NCBI RefSeq assembly: GCF_020080835.1
Contig: NC_058165.1
Coordinates: 6,547,771-6,611,770, forward strand
Direction: 5' to 3'
Length of the DNA: 64,000 bases
Source of the DNA: Cotesia glomerata
Lineage: Eukaryota; Arthropoda; Insecta; Hymenoptera; Braconidae
The position numbers and the translations under genes are program-made. Every line of letters starts with the position of its first letter. Position 1 is the first letter of the stretch. The notes beneath the pieces were generated by a model that was not told the origin of the DNA, ran no database searches, and saw nothing but the letters and a program-made list of their open reading frames with translations. This document shows positions 22,539 to 34,720 of this stretch, piece by piece.

Positions 22539-22729
22539 TACATACATACATACATACATACATACATACATACAGGCATACAGACACCATCGCGGGAATA
22601 GTCAGGGAAGCTTCCTAGGACCTCAAAACGTCGAGATCTGATGAAAACTCGATTTTCGAAAAACGGGGTAAAAACAATAACTTCCCGATTTTTGAAAATT
22701 TTCAATTTTCTTAGCGGGAAGTTAAAAAT
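21939..22729 (+). mobile_element. Family A repeat, 5'-truncated
   Basis: It starts inside the family at CTCCGAGCTCAAAAGTCTGA and runs to the normal tail TTAGCGGGAAGTTAAAAAT. It carries a long (CA)n tract (about 22451-22534) followed by (CATA)n to about 22575, at the same site as in the other copies. Confidence 0.75.
22451..22576 (+). repeat. (CA)n(CATA)n microsatellite
   Basis: About 40 CA units are followed by about 9 CATA units. The THTH and VCVC frames across it are artefacts. Confidence 0.95.
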
Positions 22730-24119
22730 AAAAATTCATGCATAAAAAAACAATAAACATCACCTATCTTCAACTATAAATTGTACACTACCATATCCAC
22801 AGGCATGAATAAGTCAAATATTAGCATAAGTGCCCACTTAATCACGTTACTTGAAGCAATAGCCATTAAGAAAAAATCCATCTACACCTACTGCCGCGGA
22901 TGAATAGAACGTAGGCCCAAGATTCACTCGCTGAATTAAAAACAACCTTTCATAAACTTTATATAGTCGCGTCCCGCCATTACACGAGCGCTTGCTCCGC
23001 CATTACATGACGCTCAGTCTCCACAAAGAGAAGCCTCTACACAGTACTTAAAGCATTACGTGATACGTGGGAGTAAAAACGCGTTAAATAAAAAAAGTGT
23101 TTTGTAGCGTCTATAAATCCTCACACTCTTATTACGTCTATTAAAAAAAGTACAAAAAAAAGAATCTAAATTTTCAGTTGATGCCAGAAAGCGAGCGCGT
23201 GGTTACGAATTCACAATGGCATTGTGCGGCAATCTCTCAACAGCTTATTCTCTCTTTCCTTCGGATTGGTAGGTCTCGACAATATCCCAGTGTGCTCACT
23301 GGTTGGGATTCTCCATCCATCTTTTTCTGTCCGCTCTATTCCATATTCACTCACACTGTCGGCACCTACTGCCTACTTCTGCAACTATAACTATAACCAC
23401 CATTACTATTACTATTACTGGCAGGCACCGTTACGGGTAAACCCACCCTCTACTCACCAGTCACCACACTACGGCATTCCGCCATTAATGGTTTCCGTTT
23501 CCGGTGTCTCAATCCTCTCATTGCTGCTGACGCTTTGTGCTTTATTCGAAAAAACCCTCGTTGTTGTCGTTGTCGTCTTCTCTGAGTTGAGGGTTTCTTC
23601 TTCCCTATCTCTCGATTCTCAATTCTATTCTCAACCCATCTTTCAATTCTCATCTCCCATCTCCCATTTCTCGGCTTTTGCCTAACATTATATTCTGTCA
23701 CGGGTCTTATCTCCTTCCCGATCTTATTCTCCCAGTCAAACCTTTCCTTTTACTGCCGCTCTTTTTTATCGATTCACCCAATTTTCGATTCTCACCCCCT
23801 TTGGATCTATACACTCATACAATCCTACTCGCTGCATTTATCTGATGAACGATCAGATCATTTGCACGGTTAATTTTAAATTAATTCCATCGACTCTATT
23901 CTTACTTTTTTTTTTTTTTTTTTTTTTTCTGGCAATTAGCGCTCTAATTGTCGCGATAACTTTTCAATCAATTGGAATTGTTAAACACTTTTTTTAATCA
24001 GAGCTTTCTGAAGGTACTTAGTTCTTTATAGTCCTGTCGTATGAACGCTAAGGCTTGGTTTGTTCATTTACTTTTGTTGCAATTGGTGAAACAAAGATTG
24101 AGTTAATTGAATGGTTTTT
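22730..24119. other. Low-copy, partly pyrimidine-rich stretch
   Basis: 22900-23850 is the least AT-rich unique part of the left half. It is C/T-rich on the plus strand at 23380-23800 (ACTATAACCACCATTACTAT words) and ends in a 23-base T run at 23906-23928. Two overlapping plus frames at 23178-23685 are open because of the composition; they show no domain, and the longer has Tyr/His and Ser runs from simple sequence. It could be an exon or 5' UTR of an unrecognised gene, but nothing here proves it. Confidence 0.35.
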
Positions 24120-24795
24120 AAATATAAAAAAAATTTAATCAAGAAAATTTTGGTCATCATAAATTTGTTGGGCTACCGAAGCACTTTCGTAATTCAAAAA
24201 ATTTTTTCTTGTTAATAAGATAAAAAAAGTGAATTAAAAAAATAACTTTTAATTGGAAGAGAATATATTCTTTAATTAAGGTAAGAAAGATTTTTATTAA
24301 AAAGTCGAGGACTTGAAAATTTAATAAATAATTATCTGAGTTGAAGCAGTAAATATTTAAATCAATAATATTAATGTTATTGGCTTGAAAATATTTATTT
24401 TTGTTCGAAACTAAAATTAATGTAAATTTAACTCGAGACCGGACTCGAGAATAAAGCATGCGACTTTACTCTGATGATATGTTAGTAATATAAGATTTTG
24501 TTTAAGATTTAAAGGCGGCGCTGCTGTTGAATTGTCTAAAGTCAAAGACATTATCTTAGAGAGTTTTATTATTTTATTTTGGAGTAAGTTAAATATATTT
24601 CTTGTGGAAAAGATATTTTATTTTGTTAGTCCGAAATATTTAATGTTTAAATGAAAAAATAAATAAATATTTCCTGAACAATAATTTAACTTTATTGAAT
24701 TGTTTGAAACTTTTTAATGAACATTTTCAGTATCAAAAAAATAATTTCCTTGAATCAAGATATTCGTAACTCCTAAAAATTTTCTTGATCCAACA
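24120..24795 (+). repeat. Family C dispersed repeat, uninterrupted copy
   Basis: Matches, in reverse, 49790-51307. Shared segments include CTTGAAAATATTTATTTTTG, GACCGGACTCGAG, GCATGCGACTTTA and TTAGTCCGAAATATTTAATG. Here GCATGC and CTCGAG are joined by a few bases, showing the state before the 50.1-51.1 kb insertion. Non-coding. Confidence 0.75.
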
Positions 24796-25599
24796 TATCT
24801 TTTCATTTCTGTATAAGTTTTTGAAGCGTTTAGTGTAAAATTTATACAAGCGATTTAGTTTATTCAAAAATCCATCAGTGAAATATTGAAGAGAATATAT
24901 TTACTGCCGAAAGACGAGGCTTTACGAGTAAGAATTTATTGATAGCCGGCACTCGGTTCTTACATTACCGAGCGGGAAGTAAGCGAGTCCATAAATTGCA
25001 GCTATGCGCCGGATAGGAAGAAATGTAACGGGAGGCAGCAAAGGACATCGCTGAATGCAGGTGAATGGATTCCGTGTCGTCGGGTTCTATTTCGCAACCG
25101 GGTGCCATCCGACTGAACCATGCACCCAGTCAGCTAGATAGTGATAATGGCAACCAGTATTTGTGTAGATGCTTATTGAAATAGTACTTTCTCTCTTCAC
25201 AAACACACATGTCGAAACACGTTAATGTGCTGTGTGTCTATGTATGGAAAATGGTACATAGATGGTATGTAGACGGAAACCCAAGTAAAATGGATCGTTG
25301 CGCGTTTATAAAGCATGAAGATACATCTATTTTGTGGGTGTTATAAACCAGACATCTGGCAAAAGTACTCCATTTATGTTATTACACTTTTCGTTGGAAT
25401 TTTATGATTAAATACTTTCGGTTAAGTGTTTTTGGATATTTACTGTCAAGAGTAGACGAAATTTTATTTTAATACTTCCGAATAATGGAAAGATGAGTTT
25501 GAAATGGTTAAAGGATGTTTACAGGTATCGCTAACTTTTAGGTATAACAAAATAAGTAGTTCTTATTTTTTCCATTACTTGCTAAATATTTTATTGATG
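24796..25599. other. Low-copy stretch, GC-richer at 24900-25340
   Basis: 24900-25340 is single-copy and less AT-rich (AAAGACGAGGC, CGCCGGATAGGAAG, TGCACCCAGTCAGC). No frame of note is open in it. It could be an exonless regulatory or intronic segment. Confidence 0.35.
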
Positions 25600-26300
25600 A
25601 TGCAAAAATCGAGCTTTGTTAGAATGTGATTGATGTACCTATTCAATTTGTTAGACACAAATTTTAGTTCGTCAAGCGGGACGAATGAAAGGGACGTAAA
25701 TAAGTGTATTTATTAATCATTAATATTAATTATTAGAATGAATAATAATTAATTCGAAGTAATTTTATTTTAGTTTGTTAAAATCTTATTCACTTTTCAG
25801 AAGATTTGCTTTTTGAAATTACCAACAAAAATTATAAAAATTGTATTGACCGACCGAGACGGAATATTTTATCAGTAAAACAGAATTTAAATCTATTTTG
25901 TTTGATTAATCAATGAACTAATCATATTAACAATTTTATTACTATTTTGGACAATCACTTGGATTGTATTTAGTGGACAATATTTAATATAAAATGTGAG
26001 GGAGAAAAAAATACTTAACAGTGGAGAATTTTGCTCTGTATTATCTTTTAAATTTTATTTTATTTATTAATTAGTACTTTTTGTCTGGAGATATTATCAT
26101 TAAAAATTGGTAAAAGTTTGCCTGAATTTAAGACTGAGTATATTCTGTATTAAAAAATTTCATTTCAATTGAGTGTAGCTAATTAGTTATGACTGAGTAG
26201 TGATAAAAGAATTATCGGGTCTGTATATTAGTATTCACCATTTGATTTCTCTACTATTGAGTACCGTAGCCATCTAGCGGCGAAACCATTAAATTTTTTA
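25600..26300 (+). repeat. Family D dispersed repeat, copy 1
   Basis: Shares GTTTGCCTGAATTTAAGACT, TTTCAATTGAGTGTAGCTAA, TTAGTTATGACTGAGTAGTG and the CTCF-like block with copies at 27.1-27.9 kb and, reversed, 29.27-29.93 and 48.32-49.15 kb. Confidence 0.7.
26220..26300 (-). repeat. Dispersed CTCF-motif repeat, copy 5
   Basis: Minus strand: GGTTTCGCCGCTAGATGGCT at 26268-26287, 11 of 13 matches to the CTCF core. Here it is part of family D, not family E. Confidence 0.55.
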
Positions 26301-27119
26301 AAAAACCCACTCAGTTTTCGTCAAAAATTCAATCTTGAATTTGTTTTATACCTTATTGCATTAATATTTTAAAACTGCAGCTTTAAAAAAAAATTCATGC
26401 AGAAGCTTTAATATTAATTTTCTTTCATTCACTCGTAATAATTCAATCATCGACAATATATTGCTTTGTATTATTTTTTAAATTTTATTTTATTTATTAG
26501 TTAGTATTATTTGTCTGGAGATATTATTATTAAAAATAATTAAAAGTTTGCCTGAATAAGGACCGAGCGTCTAGACTGTCACGCCAACTGATGATAGAAA
26601 TTGTTAGCTAATGGGTAAAAATTTTAAACTCTAATATGTGATTTAATGCTGATTTTTCTTTTACTTAAATAAATTGATAAATTTTTCGAAATTTTTTCAA
26701 CTATAGAGTTTTGGTATGTCACGACATATATAAATATATCAAATCGAAACCGTCAAATTGACAAACTTGTAAAATTTTATTATTTTTCTCTCAGTACTAG
26801 TGGTATTCCATAGAAAAATGACAGCCATATGATGTGTTTAGAGGCGGAATTGAACTTTGGAGGCTATATTTATATGGCAATTTGACTTAATAATGCTGAA
26901 TTTCTTTTATCATATTTAATATACACGGCCTAAAGTTTTTTTTTTTACCATCTGAATTGTATTTGCTTCAAATACGACCGATTAATACTGGTCAAAAAGC
27001 ATATTTTATTATTTTTTCTATTATTTAGTAAAAAAATACATAAGCTATTGTAATACTTTTCGCCCATTTAGTGCTTTTGTTAAACACTAGGGCACGCCAC
27101 TTCCGACAGATATGTTGCC
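26301..27119. repeat. Partial family D sequence and AT-rich spacer
   Basis: 26440-26580 repeats part of family D (AATTTTATTTTATTTATTAG, TTGTCTGGAGATATTATTAT). 26640-27119 has no recognised repeat or gene, apart from two GTGC-containing words TTTAGTGCTTTTG and GTTAGTGCTCGG. Confidence 0.45.
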
Positions 27120-27900
27120 TCTACAGTTTGTGCCCAGTTAGTGCTCGGTCCCTATTTAAGACTGAGTATTTTCTGTACTCAATATTTCATCTCAATTAAG
27201 TGTAGGGGACGGACGGGCAAGACGGAGAGGGCGGGTAAAATGAATAATCGTTTTAAATCGCTGGTCGGTCGATAGAAACATTTTAGACAGCAATCTATCA
27301 ATCTATTATGTAACTACACTTACCGTTATCGATAAAGCATTGGTTTTGCATACTTGTGGGAATTTTTTTTTATAAATATTGAAATTTAGGAAAAAAAATA
27401 AAATTTTAAATCGTAAGTATACAATACTTAGTTTAATGTTGTTAAGGACGATGCAGATTTGATTTTTTTTCTTCATATTCAGGACGCGGTTGATATTTTT
27501 GTGACGATTGTTTTGATTGAAATGTATTTTCCAATCAGTATTCGTTTTACGCGACCTGAGTATTCATTTTGCCCGCCCTGGTAGGGCAAAACGGATAATG
27601 TTGACTTTTTTTTAATTTCGAAGAAGAATTTATTTGTTATTATTTTTATTTTACTTTAATTATAAACTTCAATTACCCAAAAAATTATTAGCCAAAGTTA
27701 AGAATGGATATGATTGTAATATATATTTGTTATTTCATTTTCAAATTAACATATCCGTTTTGCCCGTCCTTCCCCTACTTAATTAGTTATAACCTAGCAA
27801 AGATTAACAAATCTTCAAACCTGCATATTAGTATCCACTGTTAGATCCATCTACTAGTAAGAAGCGTATCCGCCTAACGGGGAAGCCATAAAATATCTTG
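27120..27900 (+). repeat. Family D, copy interrupted by a MITE
   Basis: Continues copy 1 sequence up to CAATTAAGTG, then resumes at CTTAATTAGTTATAACC after the insertion at 27205-27775. A diverged CTCF-like block (ATCCGCCTAACGGGGAAGCC, 27868-27887) ends it. Confidence 0.65.
27205..27775. mobile_element. TA-flanked MITE, GGGGACGGACGGGCAAGACG ends
   Basis: The left GGGGACGGACGGGCAAGAC and the inverted right GTTTTGCCCGTCCTTCCCC are flanked by TA at 27203-27204 and 27776-27777. The homologous family D site near 26173 lacks it. A second, internal copy of the tip (TTTTGCCCGCCCTGGTAGGG near 27565-27590) makes a subterminal repeat. No transposase; Tc1/mariner-type target. Confidence 0.8.
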
Positions 27901-27999
27901 AAAAACCTGCTAAGATTTCATCATACAGTTAATATTAAATCCCTTCATCCTTCACACTTCAGTGTATTAATATTCAAGCACTTCCTTATTCTACTTTTT

Positions 28000-29268
28000 G
28001 CGGAAAACAGAGATATGAAAAACAGTTGATCATATAATCTTAATTCAAGCCCAAGGCTGGACTACAGGGAACATTAAATTACTAAATACCATTTCAAGAA
28101 GAAGTGACTAATGCATACGGTCATATTGAGAGAGAAATTTTGCCCTGTATTCCAAAAATATATACTATACACACAACAGCAGAGCTTTCGTCATTCATAT
28201 TTCAAGATTTTTTGAACTATCACCATTATTATTTTTTTCCCCATTTCTTTCACGGCTGGCGTACGGTTTGTCAGATGGCTGGTTGGTACAAAAGTTCGCT
28301 TTAGCACTTATCCACAGACCTCGCTCGCGTTACGAATACAGCTCTATATAACTTTGACATGAGTGTGCTTACTGGAAAAAATAAGCCTGTTTTTTCCACT
28401 CGAGTTCCACCGGTATTTTTTTATGGATTTAATTTATACCATCTGAACTTTCGCCACGTGGAATTAATTGACCGTCAATCGGGTTTATTTTCCGGCAAAT
28501 AGTTCGACTATTTATCAACCAATAGAATTCAGTTTCATAAAAATCGATCTTTTTCATTCATTTTGTTCTTCAGAATGCTTACTATGATTGAAAATATCCG
28601 AATAAATGAGCATTGAATTTAATTCCGGTGATTACTTCCCAATATTGATAACTTATTTAAGATTTCGTCGACCGATTAGAGGGAAGGGGGCCAAGTTTGA
28701 GCGGTTCATTTACGAGTTTCCACCTTTATTCAGAAATGAAGAAAGTAAAAGTTTTGCCTCCATTTTTTTCAATTTCTTTTTGATTCGATATGATATCTTT
28801 TTCATTCTTTTCATCTTGTCTCTTTTTTTTAAAGCTCAGTTTTATTCTACTTGAGCTAGGAGATAATATGATGGGGAAGGGGAACGCTGGTGAAGTGAAG
28901 CTCATCTTTTCTGTCGTTCGTTGAAGTAGACGTTCGCAGGACACGGTGAAAATAAAAAAGAAAACTCCTGAATAATTTCACTCGGAGCAGCTGAATTTTT
29001 CATGTATCTAGTGTCACATCGCCGTTTTCTATTTTAAAGCTCACCCTTGTAATTTTAGTTTTACATTCTGCGCATTAGTTGGTTACTCTATCATATCCTT
29101 CTTATTGAGCGTTAATTTCATCTTGAACTTTTATTGAAATCCAATTGATCAATATTGATGAAATAATAATAGAAGCTTTCTTCAAATAATGCTATTTAAG
29201 CATTATTTTAACTTACCGTTTTAAGATCGTTACGTTAAGCTACTTGTATTTTAAAGGTAAATTTATTT
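28000..29268. other. Low-copy stretch, no gene confirmed
   Basis: 28080-28700 and 28860-29040 are less AT-rich and single-copy here. The short frames at 28104, 28606 and 28726 have no recognisable motif. Confidence 0.35.
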
Positions 29269-29269
29269 T

Positions 29270-29930
29270 TAATCTTTACTCGGTTACAACTAATTAACTA
29301 TACTCAATTTAGATGAAATTATTCAATACAAAGAATACTTAGACTTAAATCCAGGCTAACTTTAATTAATTTTTAATGATAATATCTCTAGACAAAGAAT
29401 ATTACTTAATAAATAAAATAAAATTTAAAAAATAATACAAAGATTCTGCATTAAAAATTCCACAGAAAAAAGATCTTGAACCAAGAGTACCATTTTGAAG
29501 GAAATCACTTTCTTGAGTCAAGAGAAAAATTTTTTGAAAATAAATTATTCTCAATTTAAGAATTTTTCCTCTTGACTCAAGAAATTTATTTTCTTTAAAA
29601 TGGTATTCTTGATTCAAGATTTTTTCTTTTGAATCAAGTTAAATTTTTTATCAGTGTATTTCTGTTAAAATATTTCGGCTGTCTTTTGATACAATTTTGT
29701 TGGTAATTTTAAAAAATAAATCTCCAGAAAGGTGAATGAGCTTTTAAGAAACTAAAATAAATTAATTTAGAATTAATAATTATTCATTCTGATAATTAAT
29801 ATTAACAATTTAATAAACTTACTCACTTTCGTCCTTTTCATTCGGCCCGCTTAACGAACAAATTGTGTAGTAACACGAATAATATTCTAACAAAAATCCG
29901 ATTTTTTAATCATCAATATAATCTTTTTCA
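29270..29930 (-). repeat. Family D, minus orientation
   Basis: ACAACTAATTAACTATACTC, AGACAAAGAATATTACTTAA and the far end TTCATTCGGCCCGCTTAACG match copy 1 in reverse. It is interrupted by the hairpin at 29465-29625. Confidence 0.65.
29465..29625. repeat. Hairpin-forming inverted repeat
   Basis: The left arm (ATCTTGAACCAAGAGTACCA ... TTTCTTGAGTCAAGAG) is mirrored on the right (CTCTTGACTCAAGAAA ... TGGTATTCTTGATTCAAGAT), with a short AT-rich loop near 29540. It is probably a palindromic MITE inserted in family D. Similar CTTGAATCAAG words occur near 24755 and 41315. Confidence 0.65.
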
Positions 29931-29944
29931 AGTTATTGGAAGAA

Positions 29945-30232
29945 AAAAAATTAGGAAAACGGTTGACCCGGAAGGCCATCCCTGCAACTTCCCGCTAATT
30001 CCATACTTAGGCGCTTAAAAATGCACCAATGACGTTTTTGAGCTCTTCGAGCTCACGGGTATACACACGGACATACGGACATACGGACATCATCACGAAA
30101 ACATTCAGGGAAGCTTCCTAGGATCTCTAAACGTCAAGATCTGATGATAACTCGATTTTCGAAAAACGGGATAAAACCAATGACTTCCCGATTTTTGAAA
30201 ATTTTTAATTTTCTTAGCGGGAAGTTAAAAAT
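29945..30232 (+). mobile_element. Family A repeat, internally deleted (288 bp)
   Basis: Complete head and tail, with most of the interior lost. A single GAGCTCTTCGAGCTC palindrome joins directly to (CGGACATA)n and the conserved tail. It shows that head plus tail persist together, the pattern of a deletion derivative that may still move. Confidence 0.75.
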
Positions 30233-32200
30233 GCTAATTTCTTTTGAATTTCAGTTCAACGTTACTAGGTTCTAGCCTATTTAAAATTTTCTTATATTTA
30301 GAGAGGTGGCATCTTGACGTCCAGACCTTTATTGACTCATCTGTCAAATTTTTTTATTATTTTATCGGTCGATGATAAGTTACATGTAAACTTATCTAGT
30401 GTGAGAAAAAAATGAGAGTCAAGACTACCAAAACCAGGATAAATTCTACCCATGCAAAAACAAGAATCTAAATGCTATCTTGAATGTCCAGCGCCAACAA
30501 ATGCTTGATAATAAATAAAATAAACAAAATTCGTTAATTTGTAGTTTGTAGCTGTTATTTTTTTATTGAGCTGAAAGCTGAAATCTCGTATCGCAGGGAC
30601 ATTTATTTTGTAAAAAGCTGTTGCTCGTACAGTATTCCAGCAGCAGGTACTTAGCGACCGGGCACTTATCGAGTTTAATTTCAAGCAATCGTATTTCTCG
30701 GGCAGAATATCCAGAACGCAGCTGGAAATAAAAGAGAAACAGGAGGAAGAGAAAGAATAAAAAAACAAGAAAAAATCTACGGAGAAATACATAACGACTG
30801 TTGTTCCATTCGCTTACCCGAGTATTGTGCTGTTAACAGTCAGTTCCATCACCAAACACGTTATCGATTTGCCGTTTGACAAACCGACGAGTAATTACGT
30901 GGCAAGACGTGTAAGAAACTCATTATTACTTGATGGTAATAAACTTGAGACAGAAACGTGACGCAATATACCACACATGTAATGTGATGTGCTGAGTCTC
31001 GGAAGTTAACTAATTATTATTATTATTATTTGTATTAGTATTAGATTAACGTGGGAATTTGAATTGTCGTTGAGCTTTAGAGTTTCTTGGGCATCAAAGA
31101 CAGCGAGACGACTTCTGTCTTATCGACACAATGCTGTAGTTTATTTCAGTATTGTTCGGCTTACCGGAAAATAGTAAAAAAATAAATTGGATAAAATGAA
31201 AGCTAGTTAAACCAACCGGGGTAGTTTATACTACTGAGGCAACTGTGTAGTTACACTCGGTAATCTTCTGTGAAAACGTTTTCGTCATTAGTTAAGTTCA
31301 AAGTTGGATTGGCAAAGTTTCTTACTTCTATTCTGTTCTTATTTTTTTCTTTCTTTTGTAGCCGTGTCAATAAAACCAATGCTTACACACTGATTTCGTC
31401 ACTTTTGTCGATGTTTATTTTTAGCAGAGTTTGTATTTTGTTTTCTGGGTAAAATATTAAAGATAGGGGAAAATTATAAGATAATTATTTGTAAAAAATT
31501 TAATGTTATTCAAAAAAGTTCCTTATCAATCTTATCGTATCTTTTATTTTTCCTACAAAATTTTAATCCATAAAAAGAATAACTTTAAAGAATTAAAATA
31601 TTAATTTTTAATCAACGTAAAAGGTAAAATCGTTCATAATTTTTGTAGAAAAAGAATTTCTTTTTTAAAACAGATTGTAAAATTTTGCTTTTGATAATAA
31701 ATTCAAGAAAAAATAGCCCAAGCTCTTCAAATCGGCCATCTTAGTAGACATTTAAAATTATCGAAGTAACGAAACCTTTTAGCCACAGCGTTTCTTCTTA
31801 TACTTGTAACTTTTTAATGAAGTAACTTAGTTTAATGCTGCTTAAGGTACTGAAGCTTATTAAGGAAACTTTCATTTCATTATTTCAATATTTACTAAAG
31901 GATTACTTATGCTAAGTTTCCAAGCTGATATATTTTCTACTCATTATCAGCAAAAATTCATATTATCATATCGTCTAAAATATTGACGAGTGGAAACTTT
32001 AACAGTTTTGTTAGAAATTGTAAACAAGATAACTCTATGAAAAATTATTTAATCACTCCTATCTTTTTTTACCATATTTAGACTGTCGATAAAAAAGATC
32101 GCATTAAACATTACCATGGAAATCCTGTTTGTTCATTAATGTTCAGACTTTTAAAAATTGTAAATTCAATAAATCTTAAAAAGGTTTGAAAAATTTAAAA
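30233..32200. other. Low-copy stretch, no gene seen
   Basis: 30580-31450 is less AT-rich, with purine-rich sequence at 30720-30790 (the minus frame there is a composition effect). Near 31500-31560 is a fragment like family F (TTATCGTATCTTTTA). Otherwise AT-rich and unremarkable. Confidence 0.35.
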
Positions 32201-32201
32201 G

Positions 32202-32826
32202 TGCACGACTCATGATGCTTATTTAATTATGAAATATTAAAAAAAAAAAAAAAAAAAAAAAACAAGTTCAAAATTAGTTGCCGAAAAAACAGCTGTACTA
32301 GGAAGGTAATGCACAGGTGCCCTGGTGGAATAAATGTACACATACATAATATGTATAGATATATCACCATCCATGTTCATTTTACATGGATATATATAGA
32401 TATACAATCTTCTTGCTTTTTTATTTTAGTAATTGTGCATGAACGACACTGAATTACCTAACCATTCGCATTCAGTGATCTACAATTCTCCTCAAGAATT
32501 AAAAAAAAAAAAAAAAATTTAATTCAATTGATGCATTTTTTCGAAAGTTAGAGTGTTTTCAGAGTTTTCAGGGTTTCATACATGACGGACAGGAAAATTT
32601 TTTGACCTATTTTGATGTTTTTTTCCGTTTCTAGTACACTAAATCAATTTTTGGAAAATGTCAAATCAATCTCCATTAAATTATCTTGACAGTAGTATGC
32701 AAAATATCTTAATTCCGTGAACTAACAAGACTATAATAATGAAAATAGTTGCCGAAATGAGTCGAAAAAAATTTTTCGATCGTAAAGCACTCTCTGATGC
32801 TTCTATGAAGCATCATGAGTCGTGCA
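32202..32826. mobile_element. TIR element, uninterrupted copy (TGCACGACTCATGATGCTT ends)
   Basis: A perfect 19-base inverted pair, TGCACGACTCATGATGCTT at 32202-32220 and its reverse complement at 32808-32826, bounds 625 bp of non-coding sequence with two poly-A tracts (32240-32262 and near 32500). It is the intact relative of the split element at 5193-8319. No clear TSD could be read. Confidence 0.8.
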
Positions 32827-33589
32827 ATAAATGTCCTCATTAACTGATGAAGCGGAAGCTAGTAACTAAAATTAGGCGTTTGAATATCACTTGTAAAATA
32901 TCCTGTCAATGATACAAATATGAGTGAGTTTTTAAATCGATAGTTATCAAAATTTAATTTTTGACATAGGAAATTCTGAATAATATTGTACTTAAAATAA
33001 CTGTCTATAAATTTGAATTGAGAGCATGATATCCTCCAGCTCATCAATTTTCCGGATGACAATTACTTAATAATAACCGAGTATAATGTGAATAGCGAGA
33101 AGCGAGAGCGAAGCACAATGTGAAATAAGAATGATTTAAAAATTATTTAAGAAGTCATGAAATGAATAAGATCGATATATAAAACGCGAAATACTGATGA
33201 GAACGTCGAACGTATCCAATTTATTTTCCATCGGAAATATATCGGGCTTTTTATTTTTTCTTTTCTTCCTTTTCTTATATTTTTATATATCTTAACTTTT
33301 CCATCGACGTCTACTGAAGAAACTTTACCTTTTCTAGCTCTTGCTTAAACTTGCTCTTCTTAACTTTAATATCATATACATTTTTCTTCCAATCCAATAC
33401 TATGTGAATTTCATAGAACCGTAAAAACGTGATATCTTTTATTATTGGATAATTTAAAGCCTCAATCAGCCGCGAATCGCTAAATAAAAAATTCACCCCG
33501 GCTTTTTACAATAAATTTACATTGGAGAAAAAGATAAAACATTGAACATCTTCGTAACATTTTTTACATTTTTTTTTTTTTAATTAAAG
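32827..33589. other. Low-copy AT-rich stretch
   Basis: No gene or repeat recognised. The two minus frames near 32859 and 33311 lack any motif. Confidence 0.35.
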
Positions 33590-33867
33590 TTCAAATTTAA
33601 TTGAACGGAGGAAAACACCTAGCAATATTCGAATTTTAAATTCATATTTTGACTAAATGATAAGAGATACAGAACTATTAATAAGGACCTTTTGTCTAGG
33701 GAATTAAATGTTTTACAAAAATGCTTTCATGCCTTCTTTTCAGAACTCCAATATTTAGTCCAAAATATTGATTTAAAACTTTTTAATATGCGGTATTGTC
33801 AAATAAGTTTATAATTGAAATTCTAGCTAAATGACAAGAAATACGGAAAAATAACAAGGGTTTTTTT
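33590..33867 (+). repeat. Family F degenerate tandem repeat, left part
   Basis: Units of roughly 160-170 bp contain AAATGATAAGAGATACAGAA, AAGGACCTTTTGTCTAGGGA and ATTTAGTCCAAAATATTGAT. The array continues at 35364 after the LTR element, and related arrays lie at 52.9-53.06 and 55.54-56.03 kb. Confidence 0.6.
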
Positions 33868-34052
33868 TGTTGAAGTCATCGGCTCATGCGTGTCATCCTA
33901 CCTATAACTACTGTCCCATCATTATCACTATAGCATAAGAATGCAATTGTACTAGTCAGTAAGTTAGTCTGTTATAATAAACCATCAGGTATGGATGCAT
34001 AACGGCTTCTTGTAACTACTCATTCACCCAGTATCCACTACAGATCCCAACA
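33868..34052 (+). repeat. 5' LTR of copia-type TRIM
   Basis: 185 bp. Contains AATAAA at 33976-33981, a candidate R-region polyadenylation signal. Confidence 0.88.
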
Positions 34053-34066
34053 GGTTATGGGCCCAG
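34053..34066 (+). promoter_or_regulatory. Primer-binding site, initiator tRNA-Met half molecule
   Basis: GGTTATGGGCCCAG begins at the first base after the LTR. It is complementary to the anticodon-arm region of insect initiator tRNA-Met, not to a tRNA 3' end. Drosophila copia is known to prime from this 5' tRNA half, so the class assignment rests on this site. Confidence 0.8.
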
Positions 34067-34079
34067 GAACCGGGTTTGG

Positions 34080-34720
34080 GTAATGAGGTAGACAAGTAAA
34101 AGTAAGGTCAAGTTAACATAAGGGTTTTAGTTAACTTGAAATAAGGTTAAAGTAAAGTGAAGCACGGTAAAGTGCATAAAGTTAAAGTCAAGTAAAGTCA
34201 AGTTAAGGTGTTAAGGTGTTAAGGTGTTAAGGTGTTATAATTGAGCATACAGCAGAATTAAGTAAAGTTTGAAGTTAAGTTCCAATGCAGTATCATCCAG
34301 TAAAGTTTGAAGTTAAGTTCCAGTACAGCATAATCAAATAAAATTGCAGTCAATATTGAATAAAATGAAGTTGAATAAATTTGAAGTCGATTCACAGCCT
34401 ACAGTGGATCAAGTAAAGTTGCAGTCAAGTTCCAGTGGTACAGTCAAATTAAATCAAATGCAGTTGAGTCACAGTCAAGTTAAATCAAGTGAAGTTGAGT
34501 CAAAGTAAAGTTGCAATACAGCAAAGTCAAGTCGCAGTGAAGTGTGGAGTCCATAGCCAAGTCTAGTCGCAGTAAGGGTCATAGTCAAGTCAAGTTCCAG
34601 TACAGCTTAAATCAAATGCAATTAAGTCAAAGTACAGCATAGCCAATTCTAGTCGCAGTTAAATATAAGTGAAGAAGAAGTGTAAGCAGTAAATTCGCCA
34701 AAGTAGACATCTACCATAGT
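34080..34720 (+). repeat. Low-complexity interior of the TRIM
   Basis: Long run of variants of AAGTYAAGT, AGTTGAGTCA and GTTCCAGTACAGC, with four GGTGTTAA octamers in a row near 34205-34235. It has almost no C on this strand apart from CAGT/TCAAG words. No frame is conserved. Confidence 0.7.

Noticed and set aside
22376..22705. Frames reading Thr-His or Cys-Val repeats across (CA)n tracts (also near 20801 and 45841-46152)
   Set aside because: They exist only because dinucleotide repeats keep frames open; they sit inside family A repeats.
23178..23701. Overlapping frames of 70-153 codons on both strands
   Set aside because: The pyrimidine-rich strand keeps frames open; runs of Tyr, Val and Ser come from simple repeats. 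No motif or splice signal supports a gene.
33868..34052. Simple segmental duplication instead of LTRs
   Set aside because: TG...CA ends, T-run flanks, a PBS abutting one copy and a polypurine tract abutting the other fit only an LTR element.
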